DNA of 64,000 bases from Xanthomonas sp. F10 (GTDB lineage Bacteria > Pseudomonadota > Gammaproteobacteria > Xanthomonadales > Xanthomonadaceae). Under the pieces are notes generated by a model, which saw only the letters and a program-made list of their open reading frames with translations, ran no database searches and was not told the origin of the DNA. Location: contig NZ_JACHNP010000001.1 in NCBI RefSeq assembly GCF_014206815.1, positions 2,322,456 through 2,386,455 of the forward strand, given 5' to 3'. Below are positions 42,074-51,064 of this stretch, one piece after another. The stretch's first letter is position 1; each line of letters starts with the position of its first letter. A program made the position numbers and the translations under genes.

Positions 42074-43963
42074 TCAACGCGCCTTGTACAACTCGCTCAG
42101 GCGATCCGGGGTGCCGGCGATGCGCTCCAGGTGCGGATACTGCAGGCCGCCGTGGTAGGCGATGCGCAAGGTGTCGTAGCGGTCGCCGCGCTTGACCAGC
42201 AGTTCGATCGGGGCGCTGCCGCCCTTGGCCGCGGTGATCGCGTCCTTGAGCGCCTCGGCGCTGTACTCCTGGCCACCGACCGCGACCACGCGGTTGCCGG
42301 CGATGAGGCCGGCGTTGAACGCCGGGCTGTCCCACAGCACGGCCTGCACCTGGCCCTGCTGGTCCAGGCTCAAGCCCAGCGAATAGCTCAGGTCCAGGCT
42401 CTTGTTGCGCGCCTCGCTGGTCTTGTTGGCCGCGTTCGGCTGATCGGTATAGACCAGCTTCCAGCCGCTGGCCTCGATGCCGCCCACCAGCGAACCGTGC
42501 TCATCGAGACGGCTGCGCAGCAGGGTCGCCCAGTCGTACTTGGCGATGCCGTCGAGCGTGGCGACGATGTCGTCGAAGGTGTAGGGGTTCACGTCCCAGG
42601 CGCCGTCGTGCATGCCGAAGAACGCCTTGGCGAAGTCGTCCAGCGAGCGCTTGCCGCCGCTGAGCTCGCGCAGCTTGGCGTTGACCTCCAGCCAGACCAT
42701 CTGCCCGCCGGAATAGTAGTCCTCGCTCAGCTGGTAGCTGCGGTAGGCGCGCGGCCGGCGCATCGACATGGTCGGGTCGTTGGTGGTGTCCTGCAGCGCG
42801 CGCCAGGCCAGGCCGGGCCGCCCGCGCTGGTAGGTGGCGGCGACGTTGGCCAGCATGTCGCGTGCCTGGTCCTGGGTCCACAGCCCCGCGCGCGCGGCGA
42901 TCACCTCGCCCCAGAACTGGGTCTGGCCCTCGTACAGCCACAGCAGGCTGTCGCCCATCGGCACGTTGAAGTTGGGCGTGGCCAGGTCGGCGCCGCGGCG
43001 GTACTTGCCGTTCCAGGAGTGGTTGAACTCGTGCGCGAGCAGGTCGCGCATCTCCCAGCTCTTGTCCCACTCGGTGAAGTAGTCCAGCGGGCCGCTGTTC
43101 TCGCTGGAGCGGTGGTGCTCCAGGCCGATGCCGCCGAGCTTGTCGGTCAGCGCCAGCAGGAACTCGTAGTGGTCGAAGTGGCGCGCGCCGTACAGCTTGT
43201 CCATCTGCTGCACCAGGGCCACGTGCGCCTTGACCTGCTCGGGCTTGGCCTCCAGCGACTTGGGCTTGTCGGCGAACACGTTCAGCGCCACCGGCGCCTT
43301 GCCCTTGTCGTCCAGCACGATGCGCTTGTAGTACTTGCCGGCGAACATCGGCGAGTCGACCAGGTCGTCGAAATCGATCGGCTTGAAGGTCACCGTGTCG
43401 CCGGTTCGCGAGGCGGTCTCCAGCGCCGTGGCGTAGTCCCAGCCGGCCGGCAGGGTCACGCTGGCCTGCGCCTTGATGTTGCGCGCGTACACCCCGGCCG
43501 GATACAGCGCGGTGGTGTTCCACTGCAGGTTGAGCATCTCCGGGGTCATCATCACCCGGCCCTGGCCGTCGCCCTGCGAGGACAGGAACTGATACTCGGC
43601 GACGATCTCGCTGACGCCGGCGGGCACGTCGATCTTGAACGCATAGACGTCGTACTGATCGCGCGTCCACGGCAGCACCTTGCCGTTGGCCTTGATCACC
43701 AGCCCGGCCAGCTTGTCGATCGGGCCGGTCGGCGAATGGTTGCCGGGGATCCACTGCGGGTACAGCAGGGTCATCGGTCCCGGCGCGGCCGGGATGGTGG
43801 TGCGCACGCGGAAGATGCGGTGCGCCAGATCGGTGGCGTCGACATCGATCTTCAGCGTGCCGACGAACGGCACGTCGCGCGGCGGGGCGGTCTGCGCCGA
43901 GGCCTGGAACGCGACAGTGGCGGCCAGCAGCAACGGCGCCATCCAGGCGGTGGACTTTCTCAT
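42074..43963 (-). CDS. Exported M61 glycyl aminopeptidase with PDZ domain
   Basis: A 629-residue periplasmic or outer-membrane-associated zinc peptidase. Signal peptide ~1-24 (L-L-L-A-A-T-V-A-F-Q-A-S-A-Q). The zinc motif H-E-F-N-H lies at 311-315 with the third ligand Glu in L-Y-E-G-Q-T-Q-F-W (~347). Residues ~500-610 form a PDZ domain (S-L-G-L-S-L, N-A-G-L-I-A-G-N-R-V-V-A-V-G-G). M61 enzymes remove N-terminal glycine or alanine and are thought to act in proteolysis of periplasmic peptides. An AGGAGA-like site (GGAGA) precedes the ATG at 43963. No operon partner. Confidence 0.93.
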   Translation of the reverse strand: MRKSTAWMAPLLLAATVAFQASAQTAPPRDVPFVGTLKIDVDATDLAHRIFRVRTTIPAAPGPMTLLYPQWIPGNHSPTGPIDKLAGLVIKANGKVLPWTRDQYDVYAFKIDVPAGVSEIVAEYQFLSSQGDGQGRVMMTPEMLNLQWNTTALYPAGVYARNIKAQASVTLPAGWDYATALETASRTGDTVTFKPIDFDDLVDSPMFAGKYYKRIVLDDKGKAPVALNVFADKPKSLEAKPEQVKAHVALVQQMDKLYGARHFDHYEFLLALTDKLGGIGLEHHRSSENSGPLDYFTEWDKSWEMRDLLAHEFNHSWNGKYRRGADLATPNFNVPMGDSLLWLYEGQTQFWGEVIAARAGLWTQDQARDMLANVAATYQRGRPGLAWRALQDTTNDPTMSMRRPRAYRSYQLSEDYYSGGQMVWLEVNAKLRELSGGKRSLDDFAKAFFGMHDGAWDVNPYTFDDIVATLDGIAKYDWATLLRSRLDEHGSLVGGIEASGWKLVYTDQPNAANKTSEARNKSLDLSYSLGLSLDQQGQVQAVLWDSPAFNAGLIAGNRVVAVGGQEYSAEALKDAITAAKGGSAPIELLVKRGDRYDTLRIAYHGGLQYPHLERIAGTPDRLSELYKAR

Positions 43964-44122
43964 GGGGTCTCCAGGGGGGCGAACGACAGCGGACAAGCAA
44001 ACCCCCATGCTATGCCCGCGCCGCCGCCGCGTGCCATGCCATAGGTCATGCCCGCGGCGATCGCCGCGCCTGGGCGCCGCGCTCGGCTAGACGCGAACCC
44101 AGCAGACGCAGCGGATCGCGCT

Positions 44123-44893
44123 TCAGTACCTGCGCACGGGAAAGCGCCCGGAGAACCCATCGAACACGGCACGCTCCACGTCGAGACGATGCCGAAACTC
44201 CGCCGAATCGGTCATTCCGAAGCCGAGTTCATCGGCCTGCCCCGCCGCGAGGCCGGCGAAGATGGCGTCGCAGAAGTCGTCCAGGTCCGCGCCATGGGCC
44301 ATGCCAGGGCCTGCCAGGCCGGTGCGGACGGCGGGTGGGATGATTTCCACGACCCTGACCGGCGTCGCGGAGAGCGCGAAGCGGAGGTTGACCGTATAGC
44401 TGTGGAGCGCGGCCTTGCAGGCGCTGTAGACCGGGGCGAACGGCTGCGGAACGAAGGCGCCGCCGGAGGAGACATTGGCGACGAGCGCAGGCTCGCCATG
44501 CTGCCGCAACAGCGGGACCAGCAAATGGTTCAGATGCACGACGGCAGCGAACAGGATGTCGATCTCGCGCTGGCGCTCGGCCCAGGGCGCCTGGTCGTCG
44601 GCGAGCGCGACGCGTCGCTGGATGCCGGCGTTGTTGACGACCACGCGCAGCCCGGGATGCCGCGCGTGCAGGTACTGCGCGAGTCGCTCGCGCTCTTCGG
44701 CCACCCCGATGTCGTTGACCAGGGTCTGCAGGCCGGGCGCGGCCTTGGCCGCGCGGTCGAGCTTGCCGGCATCACGGCCGGTGACCAGCACGTTTGCGCC
44801 TGCGGCCAGGAAGCGCTGCGCAAGGCCGAACCCGATGCCGTCGCTGCCGCCGGTCAGCAACACTTCCACACCTGCAAAGGTCGTTGCAGACAT
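44123..44893 (-). CDS. SDR-family oxidoreductase, DltE-like
   Basis: A 256-residue short-chain dehydrogenase: T-G-G-S-D-G-I-G (14-21), N-N-A-G (87-90), Ser142/143, Tyr156 and Lys160 (Y-S-A-C-K). The stretch A-N-V-S-S-G-G-A-F-V-P and N-L-R-F-A-L resembles the DltE-annotated SDR group. The substrate is not known. I chose M-S-A-T-T-F at 44893 because GGAGG lies eight bases upstream, versus an alternative Met 5 codons earlier. Divergent from a MarR repressor, with paired operators between them, so it is likely de-repressed by a small molecule. Confidence 0.85.
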   Translation of the reverse strand: MSATTFAGVEVLLTGGSDGIGFGLAQRFLAAGANVLVTGRDAGKLDRAAKAAPGLQTLVNDIGVAEERERLAQYLHARHPGLRVVVNNAGIQRRVALADDQAPWAERQREIDILFAAVVHLNHLLVPLLRQHGEPALVANVSSGGAFVPQPFAPVYSACKAALHSYTVNLRFALSATPVRVVEIIPPAVRTGLAGPGMAHGADLDDFCDAIFAGLAAGQADELGFGMTDSAEFRHRLDVERAVFDGFSGRFPVRRY

Positions 44894-44960
44894 CGTCCTC
44901 GCCTCCATCGAATGCGGGCCGCTCGGCAGGCATCGCCTGCCGGCCCATGGCCGCGCTCAA

Positions 44961-45008
44961 GTTGTCATGTCAACCCAGGAATACGCCCATCGGGTTGTCA
45001 TGTCAACC
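44961..45008. promoter_or_regulatory. Duplicated MarR operators with back-to-back promoters
   Basis: The 15-mer GTTGTCATGTCAACC occurs at 44961-44975 and 44994-45008, 33 bp apart (about three helical turns). Minus-strand promoter for the SDR: TTGACA (45006-45001), 17 bp, TATTCC (44983-44978). Plus-strand promoter for MarR: TTGTCA (44995-45000), 17 bp, TATGGT (45018-45023). The second operator covers both -35 boxes. Confidence 0.75.
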
Positions 45009-45029
45009 GGCGGCGTCTATGGTGACCGC

Positions 45030-45473
45030 ATGAAACACGCGCGACTTTCCACACGCGAGCTGGCGATCTGGCACGCCTTCAAGCAGATGGGCCAGACGGT
45101 GATGGCGGCCGTCGAAAAGGACCTGGCCGCCGGGGCCGGCCTGACCGGCAGCGACTTCGGCGTGCTGTCGCGGCTGGTGGATCTGGGCAAGGGCGAACTG
45201 CGCCAACAGGCGCTCGCCGATTCCATGGGATGGCACAAGAGTCGGCTGTCGCATCAGCTCACGCGCATGCAGGCGCGCGGCCTGGTCCGCCGCAACGGCA
45301 GCGAGCCGCGCGTGGTGACGGTCGCCATCACCGCCCTGGGCCAGGACAAGATCGCGGCGGCACGCTCGGTCCACGCCGCCTCGGTCAGAGCCCGGCTGCT
45401 CGACCGCCTCAGCGCGGAAGACGCGCAGACACTGCTGAAACTCGCCGCGACGCTCGGAGCAGACCAGCACTGA
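45030..45473 (+). CDS. MarR-family regulator
   Basis: A 147-residue winged-helix regulator: R-L-S-T-R-E-L-A-I-W near the N-terminus, recognition region A-D-S-M-G-W-H-K-S-R-L-S-H-Q-L-T-R-M around 65-85, then the wing with L-V-R-R-N-G-S-E-P-R-V-V. It probably binds the two operators at 44961-45008 and represses both itself and the divergent SDR. The ATG at 45030 is about seven bases after the -10, so the transcript would be leaderless or nearly so. A longer form starting at 45000 would place the start inside the operator and is less likely. Confidence 0.88.
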   Translation: MKHARLSTRELAIWHAFKQMGQTVMAAVEKDLAAGAGLTGSDFGVLSRLVDLGKGELRQQALADSMGWHKSRLSHQLTRMQARGLVRRNGSEPRVVTVAITALGQDKIAAARSVHAASVRARLLDRLSAEDAQTLLKLAATLGADQH

Positions 45474-45637
45474 CCTCGGCGCGCCGCGCCTCGTTTCCGC
45501 AGGGCGCACGGCGTAGCTGCAGGCTTGCGTCGCCTTGGTACGCCGATCGCGCTCGCGCAGGTGCCGGCCCGCCACGCCGATGTCGGGGCGCTTGGCCTGC
45601 CCTTGCAGCGCTGCCGGGCTGCGGCCCGTACAACGCA

Positions 45638-45661
45638 AAAGGCCGCCCGGAGGCGGCCTTT
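45638..45661 (-). terminator. Terminator of the cyo operon
   Basis: AAAGGCCGCC pairs with GGCGGCCTTT around a 4-bp loop (10-bp stem). On the minus strand four T residues (TTTTG) end it. It lies 23 bp after the cyoD stop. The convergent MarR gene could also use it. Confidence 0.8.
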
Positions 45662-45684
45662 GCGAACCTGCGGCGGTGCCGCCC

Positions 45685-46026
45685 TCAATGCATCATGTTG
45701 ACGTTGAGGTTGTGCATCACCCACAGCGAGCCGACCACCACGATGCCGATGATCAGCAGCGAGAACAGGCCCACGTGCACGTTGGAGCGCTGTTCGGCCG
45801 AACGGTCCATGTGCAGGAAGTAGATCAGGTGCACCAGCATCTGCACCGCGGCCAGCACCGCGATGACGATGACGGTGACGCCGCGCGGGAACGCCCCGCT
45901 CATCACCATGCCGAACGGGATCACCGTCAGGATCACCGCCAGCACGAAGCCGACCAGGTAGGACTTCAGGCCGCCGCCATGGCCGTGCTCGGCGTGCGCA
46001 TCGGAGGACGAATGATGGTTGGCCAT
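45685..46026 (-). CDS. cyoD: Cytochrome bo3 ubiquinol oxidase subunit IV
   Basis: A 113-residue membrane subunit with three transmembrane helices and the CyoD pattern (Y-L-V-G-F-V-L-A-V-I-L-T-V-I-P-F, Q-M-L-V-H-L-I-Y-F-L-H-M). It supports oxidase assembly and stability. The first 18 residues are His-rich (H-H-S-S-S-D-A-H-A-E-H-G-H). The ATG overlaps the cyoC stop by one base. Start chosen here because the longer frame reads through cyoC. Confidence 0.95.
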   Translation of the reverse strand: MANHHSSSDAHAEHGHGGGLKSYLVGFVLAVILTVIPFGMVMSGAFPRGVTVIVIAVLAAVQMLVHLIYFLHMDRSAEQRSNVHVGLFSLLIIGIVVVGSLWVMHNLNVNMMH

Positions 46027-46652
46027 TACAGCGCTCCCAGCAGGTAGACGATGGTGAACACGCCGATCCAGATCACGTCCAGGAAGTGCCAGAACAGGCT
46101 CAGGCACGCCAGGCGGGTCATGTTGCGCGGGGTCAGGCCATTCTTGGCGATCTGGATCACCAGCACCGTCATCCACAGCAGGCCCGAGGCCACGTGCAGA
46201 CCGTGGGTGCCGACCAGGGTGAAGAAGGCCGACAGGAACGCGCTGCGGCCGGGGCCGGCGCCCTCTTCGATCAGGTGGTGGAACTCGTAGAGCTCCATGC
46301 CCAGGAAGCCCAGGCCCAGCGCCGCGGTGACCGCCAGCCAGCCGTACAGGCCGCCCATGCTGCGCTTGTTCGCCGAGATCATCGCCAGGCCGAAGCCCAG
46401 GCTGCTGAACAGCAGCAGGAAGGTTTCCACCAGCACGAACTTGAGGTCGAACAGTTCCTTGGCGGTCGGGCCGTCCACCGTCGCACCGGCCAGCACCGCA
46501 TAGGTGGCGAACAGGCCGGCGAAGATGAGGCAGTCGCTCATCAGGTAGACCCAGAACCCGAAGACGGTGTTGCCGCCCGCGTCGTGATGTTCGTGGTCGT
46601 GGTCGTGGCCGCCCGCGTGGGCGGCGTGGGGATCGAGCGTCGTGGAAGCCAT
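46026..46652 (-). CDS. cyoC: Cytochrome bo3 ubiquinol oxidase subunit III
   Basis: A 208-residue subunit with five transmembrane helices ([26 protein letters not shown]). Subunit III stabilises the oxidase and may affect proton access. The N-terminus is strikingly His/Asp-rich: [15 protein letters not shown]. Third in cyoABCD, 3 bp after cyoB. Confidence 0.96.
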   Translation of the reverse strand: MASTTLDPHAAHAGGHDHDHEHHDAGGNTVFGFWVYLMSDCLIFAGLFATYAVLAGATVDGPTAKELFDLKFVLVETFLLLFSSLGFGLAMISANKRSMGGLYGWLAVTAALGLGFLGMELYEFHHLIEEGAGPGRSAFLSAFFTLVGTHGLHVASGLLWMTVLVIQIAKNGLTPRNMTRLACLSLFWHFLDVIWIGVFTIVYLLGAL

Positions 46653-46655
46653 GGT

Positions 46656-48656
46656 TCAGACCGCCTTTGCGGCGTTGGCCGCGTGTTGCTGTTCCAGCAG
46701 GGCGAAGCGCGCGTTCTCGATGCGCTCCACTTCCTCCGCCGGGACCCAGTAATCGATGTCGTCATCGAAGGTGCGCGCGATGAAGCTGCCGATCATGCCG
46801 ACCAGGCCGATCACCGCCATCCACCAGATGTGCCAGGTCAGCGCAAAGCCCATGACGATGCTGAACGCGCCGATCCAGAAGCCCGCCGCCGTGTTGCGCG
46901 GCATGTGGATCGGTTCGTACTTGGCCGGACGCGTCCAGCCCTTGCCCTTGAGCTTGTCTTCCCAGAACTGGTCGCGGTCGTCGATGTGCGGCAGCACCGC
47001 GAAGTTGTAGAACGGCGGCGGCGAGGAGGTCGCCCACTCCAGGGTCCGGCCGTCCCACGGGTCGCCGGTCAGGTCCAGGTTGTCCTTGCGCTTCCAGATG
47101 CTGTAGCCGATCTGCACCAGGTTCAGGAAGATGCCGGTGCCGATGATCGCCGCACCCGCCGCGGCCACCATCAGCCACGGCGCCCACTCCGGATGGTTGT
47201 AGCTGTTCATGCGCCGGGTCATGCCCATGAAGCCGAGCACGTACAGCGGCATGAAGGCGATGAAGAAGCCGATGATCCAGCACCAGAACGAGGCCTTGCC
47301 CAGCTTCTCGTTGAGCTTGAAGCCGAACGCCTTCGGGAACCAGTAGGTCAGGCCTGCCAGGTAGCCGAACACCACGCCACCGATGATCACGTTATGGAAG
47401 TGCGCGATCAGGAACAGGCTGTTGTGCAGCACGAAGTCCACCGCCGGGATCGCCAGCATCACGCCGGTCATGCCGCCGATGACGAAGGTGATGATGAATC
47501 CGATGGTCCACAGCACCGGTGCGGTCATGTGCACGCGGCCGCGGAACATGGTGAACAGCCAGTTGAAGATCTTCACGCCGGTGGGGATCGAGATGATCAT
47601 CGTCGTGATGCCGAAGAAGGCATTGACGTTGGCGCCCGAACCCATGGTGAAGAAGTGGTGCAGCCACACGATGAACGACAGCACGCCGATGCACGAGGTC
47701 GCGTACACCATCGAGGTGTAGCCGAACAGGCGCTTGCGGCTGAAGGTGGCGATCAGTTCGGAGAAGATGCCGAACGCCGGCAGGATCAGGATGTAGACCT
47801 CCGGGTGGCCCCAGATCCAGATCAGGTTGACGTACATCATGGCGTTGCCGCCACCGTCGTTGGTGAAGAAGTGCGTGCCCAGGTAACGGTCCGCACCCAG
47901 CAGCGCCAGCGCCACGGTCAGGATCGGGAACGCGGCGATGATCAGGATGTTGGTGATCAGCGCGGTCCAGGTGAAGATCGGCATGCGCATCAGGGTCATG
48001 CCCGGCGCGCGCATGCGCATGATCGTCACGAAGAAGTTGATGCCTGTGAGCAATGTGCCCAGGCCCGAGATCTGCAACGCCCAGATGTAGTAGTCGACAC
48101 CGACGCCTGGACTGTATTCCAGCCCGGACAGCGGCGGGTAGGCCAGCCAGCCGGTCTGCGCGAACTCGCCCACGCCCAGGGAGATGTTGACCAGGGCCGC
48201 GCCGGCCACGAACAGCCAGAAGCTCAGCGAGTTCAGGAACGGGAACGCCACGTCGCGCGCGCCGATCTGCAGCGGCACGATCAGGTTCAGCAGGCCGGTC
48301 ATGAACGGCATGGCCATGAAGAAGATCATGATCACGCCGTGCGCGGTGAAGATCTGATCGTAGTGGTGCGGCGGGAAGATGCCTTCGTTGCCGCCGTGCG
48401 CGATCGCCTGCTGGGTGCGCATCATCGCCGCGTCGGCGAAGCCGCGCAGCAGCATGACCAGCGCCACCACGATGTACATGACACCGATGCGCTTATGGTC
48501 GACCGAGGTGAACCACTCCTTCCAGAGATAGCCCCACAGCTTGTACTTGGTGACCGCGGCCACCACCAGCAGGCCGAGCAGGCCGGCGCCGCCGAGGGCC
48601 GCCATGATGATCGGCTCGTGGTAAGGAACCGCCTCGAGCGTGAGTTTGCCTAGCAT
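46656..48656 (-). CDS. cyoB: Cytochrome bo3 ubiquinol oxidase subunit I
   Basis: A 666-residue haem-copper oxidase subunit, the catalytic and proton-pumping core of the terminal quinol oxidase. It contains W-G-H-P-E-V-Y (CuB His and the cross-linked Tyr region), H-H-F-F for further CuB ligands, H-F-H-N-V-I-I for the haem ligands, and the D-channel region. The 15-helix, ~660-residue length is that of CyoB. The ATG overlaps the cyoA stop by one base (TGATG). Confidence 0.98.
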   Translation of the reverse strand: MLGKLTLEAVPYHEPIIMAALGGAGLLGLLVVAAVTKYKLWGYLWKEWFTSVDHKRIGVMYIVVALVMLLRGFADAAMMRTQQAIAHGGNEGIFPPHHYDQIFTAHGVIMIFFMAMPFMTGLLNLIVPLQIGARDVAFPFLNSLSFWLFVAGAALVNISLGVGEFAQTGWLAYPPLSGLEYSPGVGVDYYIWALQISGLGTLLTGINFFVTIMRMRAPGMTLMRMPIFTWTALITNILIIAAFPILTVALALLGADRYLGTHFFTNDGGGNAMMYVNLIWIWGHPEVYILILPAFGIFSELIATFSRKRLFGYTSMVYATSCIGVLSFIVWLHHFFTMGSGANVNAFFGITTMIISIPTGVKIFNWLFTMFRGRVHMTAPVLWTIGFIITFVIGGMTGVMLAIPAVDFVLHNSLFLIAHFHNVIIGGVVFGYLAGLTYWFPKAFGFKLNEKLGKASFWCWIIGFFIAFMPLYVLGFMGMTRRMNSYNHPEWAPWLMVAAAGAAIIGTGIFLNLVQIGYSIWKRKDNLDLTGDPWDGRTLEWATSSPPPFYNFAVLPHIDDRDQFWEDKLKGKGWTRPAKYEPIHMPRNTAAGFWIGAFSIVMGFALTWHIWWMAVIGLVGMIGSFIARTFDDDIDYWVPAEEVERIENARFALLEQQHAANAAKAV

Positions 48657-49597
48657 CACTTGTCTCCAGAAGTGCACATGGCGACCGGCTCAGCAGCCGA
48701 TGCCGGATGAGCGTCGTGGCCTTCCATCTTGTGGCCCTTGCCCATCATGTATTTGTCGATCAACGACTTGAACAGGCCGTCCTGCACCGAGGCGTAGTAC
48801 GTCACCGGGTAGGCGGCCTTGTCGTTGCGGTTGGCCGCCAGCACCTGGAACTCGGCCTGGTTCAGCGTCTTCTGCGACGCCTTGACCTTGGCCACCCACG
48901 CGTCGAAGCCGGCGCGGTTGGTGGCGTGCGCGGCGAAGCCCATCTTCGAGAAGCCGTGGCCGCTGTAGTTCGCCGACAGGCCGAACATCTCGCCCGGCTC
49001 GTTGGCGATCAGGTGCAGCTTGGTCTCCATGCCGGCCATCGCGTAGATCTGCGTGCCCAGGTGCGGGATGAAGAACGAGTTCATCACCGTGTCGGAGGTG
49101 ATCTTGAAGTTCAGCGGCGTGTCGACCGGGAACGCGATCTCGTTGACCGTGGCGATGCCCTGCTCCGGATAGATGAACATCCACTTCCAGTCCAGCGCCA
49201 CCGCCTCGATGGTGATCGGCTTGACGTCCGACTCCAGCGGCTTGTATGGATCCAGCGCATGCGAGGAGCGCCAGGTCAGCACCGCCAGGACCAGGATGAT
49301 CATGCACGGGATCGACCACACCACCACCTCGATCGCGGTGGAGTGCGACCAGTTCGGCTCGTAGCGCGCCTTGGTGTTGGATGCGCGGTAGCGCCAGGCG
49401 AAGGCCAGGGTCATCACGATGACCGGGATCACCACCAGCAGCATCAGCACCACCGAGGTGATCAGCAGCGTCTTCTCGTCGTGGCCGATCTGACCCTTGG
49501 GGTTGAGGATGGCCGAGTTGCAGCCAGCCAGCAGCAGCGCGGCCAGCAGCAACAGACCGGAGCGCAGCGAGCGCCGGAGTTGTTTCAACGGAATCAT
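48656..49597 (-). CDS. cyoA: Cytochrome bo3 ubiquinol oxidase subunit II
   Basis: A 313-residue lipoprotein (L-A-G-C-N, lipidated Cys ~25) with two transmembrane helices and a periplasmic cupredoxin domain. The CuA-binding Cys-x3-Cys is absent from the [10 protein letters not shown] to S-G-H-G-F-S region, as expected for a quinol rather than a cytochrome c oxidase. The C-terminal tail is Met/His-rich ([14 protein letters not shown]) with a near-terminal Cys. The first gene of cyoABCD; no cyoE (haem O synthase) follows. Confidence 0.97.
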   Translation of the reverse strand: MIPLKQLRRSLRSGLLLLAALLLAGCNSAILNPKGQIGHDEKTLLITSVVLMLLVVIPVIVMTLAFAWRYRASNTKARYEPNWSHSTAIEVVVWSIPCMIILVLAVLTWRSSHALDPYKPLESDVKPITIEAVALDWKWMFIYPEQGIATVNEIAFPVDTPLNFKITSDTVMNSFFIPHLGTQIYAMAGMETKLHLIANEPGEMFGLSANYSGHGFSKMGFAAHATNRAGFDAWVAKVKASQKTLNQAEFQVLAANRNDKAAYPVTYYASVQDGLFKSLIDKYMMGKGHKMEGHDAHPASAAEPVAMCTSGDK

Positions 49598-49912
49598 CGA
49601 ACGATCCAATTGCGTAGGGGATGCGAACCGCGCGGGAGCGGGAGGCGGGGCGCCGCACAAGGGCTGTCCCGCGTCCGCCGCGGCATCCGGGCCGGCATGC
49701 GCGATCAACGACGCATTTTATGCTGCCGCGCCGCAACTCCGGAAGCCATTGACAAGCCCAAGCGGGCGCCAGGCCGCGTTTTTATGTGCGACACATTGCC
49801 GCACCCGGCTGCGACACGGCGTCGCAGGTCGCCGCGTCCACGGACGTGCGTCGCAGAAAGCGGCATCGCAGAAACCAGGAAGGCAGCCTCGCGGCTGCCT
49901 TCTGGATGCAAC
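49598..49912. promoter_or_regulatory. cyo upstream region and tRNA-Thr tail
   Basis: 315 bp with no gene. A possible minus-strand -10 TAAAAT occurs within 49718-49735 for cyoA, without a clear -35. AAGGCAGCC (49880-49888) pairs with GGCTGCCTT (49893-49901) as a hairpin 12 bp after the tRNA, a possible terminator without a U-tract. Confidence 0.4.
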
Positions 49913-49988
49913 TGGTGCCGGAAACAGGAGTCGAACCTGCGACCTACGCATTACGAATGCGCCGCTCTACCGACTGAGCTATTCCGGC
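49913..49988 (-). tRNA. tRNA-Thr(CGT)
   Basis: A 76-nt tRNA with encoded CCA. The acceptor stem GCCGGAA pairs with TTCCGGC, the D-loop carries A-G-T-C-G-G-T-A, the T-arm has GGTTCGA, and the anticodon loop TTCGTAA gives anticodon CGT at 49955-49953, reading ACG (threonine). Folding is canonical by eye. Confidence 0.96.
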
Positions 49989-50107
49989 GGAACTGGCAAT
50001 TCTAGGCGTCGGCCCGTGCCGGGGTCAATCGCTGCCCGGGCCTTCGCGCGCGCGCCGCAACCGATGGGTTACCCTCCCGCCCCCGTCGTCCGCATCCCCC
50101 GCGCATC

Positions 50108-51064
50108 GTGAAGTTGTTCGCCTGGTTCTGGCTCGCGTTCCTGCTGTTTTTCGCCCTGCCCTTCCCCTGCATCCTCTACTTCGGCAGCGATTGGCCACGC
50201 GTACTGGCCCAGCCCAGCTCGCCCGCATGGGCGCTGACCCTGCTGGCGCTGTCGCTGTGCCTGTGGCTGCACCTGCTCTACGCCTACCTGGACACGCTGC
50301 TGCTGATGCCGGGACGCGCACTGCAACGCGTGCGCCACATCCTCGCCCACGGCGTGCGCCGCGAGGCGCTGATCGAACGCGCCGCACCGACCGGCGCCGA
50401 GGTCAAGGGCTGGCCGCAGCTGTCGCTGACCCTGGCCTTCGACAACCTGTCCGGCACCCCCATCCGCGACACCCTGGTGATCGTGGACCGCAAGCCGGCG
50501 CAACGCCGCTTCGAGAGCGGCCGGACCGTGCCGCTGCGGCTGAGCACCACGCCGGGATCCACCCCGAACCTGGTGCTGGAAGACGCCGAGCCGGCCCTGG
50601 ACCGCACGAGCCTGTGGCGCCGCGCGGCCGGCGCCGTGCTGCTGGTGGTCCTGGTCGGTGCGGCCTACGTCGTGGCCTGGCGCTTGCAGAACCGCGGGCT
50701 GGGCTGGACCTTCCTGACCTTCAACCACCCGCTGCTGATGTGCGCGCTGGTGCTCAACGGCTACCTGCTGGCGCTGCGCGTGATCCTGCGCGTGATCCGC
50801 AACAACGCCACCGACGAGACCCTGACATACCGCGGCCTGCGCGCCCGTGCACGGGTGCTGGACGTGCGCCAGACCGGCACCACCCTCAACGAGCAGCCGC
50901 AGGTGGAGTTCCGCGTGGCGTTCGAGGACGCGTCGGGCACTCCACACGAAGCGACGATGCGACGGTTCGTGTCGCTGCTCGATGTCGGGCGGCTTCCGCG
51001 CGAGACGGTGTCGGTGCTGTACGACCCGCAGCACCCCGCCCGCGCCGACCTGGAGCTGCCATGA
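50108..51064 (+). CDS. Membrane protein of unknown function with DUF3592-like C-terminus
   Basis: A 318-residue inner-membrane protein. Transmembrane segments are at ~4-25 and ~40-65 (L-T-L-L-A-L-S-L-C-L-W-L), then ~110 soluble residues, then two more segments at ~175-195 and ~205-228. The C-terminal ~80 residues fit DUF3592: R-A-R-V-L-D-V-R-Q-T-G, V-E-F-R-V-A-F-E-D, and ending V-S-V-L-Y-D-P-Q-H-P. The middle part (S-L-T-L-A-F-D-N-L) may be a second copy of the same fold. Function unknown. The stop codon overlaps the next gene's start (ATGA), so the two products may act together. Confidence 0.7.
   Translation: MKLFAWFWLAFLLFFALPFPCILYFGSDWPRVLAQPSSPAWALTLLALSLCLWLHLLYAYLDTLLLMPGRALQRVRHILAHGVRREALIERAAPTGAEVKGWPQLSLTLAFDNLSGTPIRDTLVIVDRKPAQRRFESGRTVPLRLSTTPGSTPNLVLEDAEPALDRTSLWRRAAGAVLLVVLVGAAYVVAWRLQNRGLGWTFLTFNHPLLMCALVLNGYLLALRVILRVIRNNATDETLTYRGLRARARVLDVRQTGTTLNEQPQVEFRVAFEDASGTPHEATMRRFVSLLDVGRLPRETVSVLYDPQHPARADLELP

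Noticed and set aside
45474-45637. A cyoE gene after cyoD or a small gene beyond MarR
   Set aside because: The space to the MarR gene is only about 210 bp and contains a terminator; no haem O synthase motif is present anywhere in the window.
46086-48653. An 855-codon open frame on the plus strand opposite cyoB and cyoC
   Set aside because: Composition is dominated by His/Gln/Arg/Asp, a typical antisense reading of hydrophobic codons, and it ends inside cyoB.
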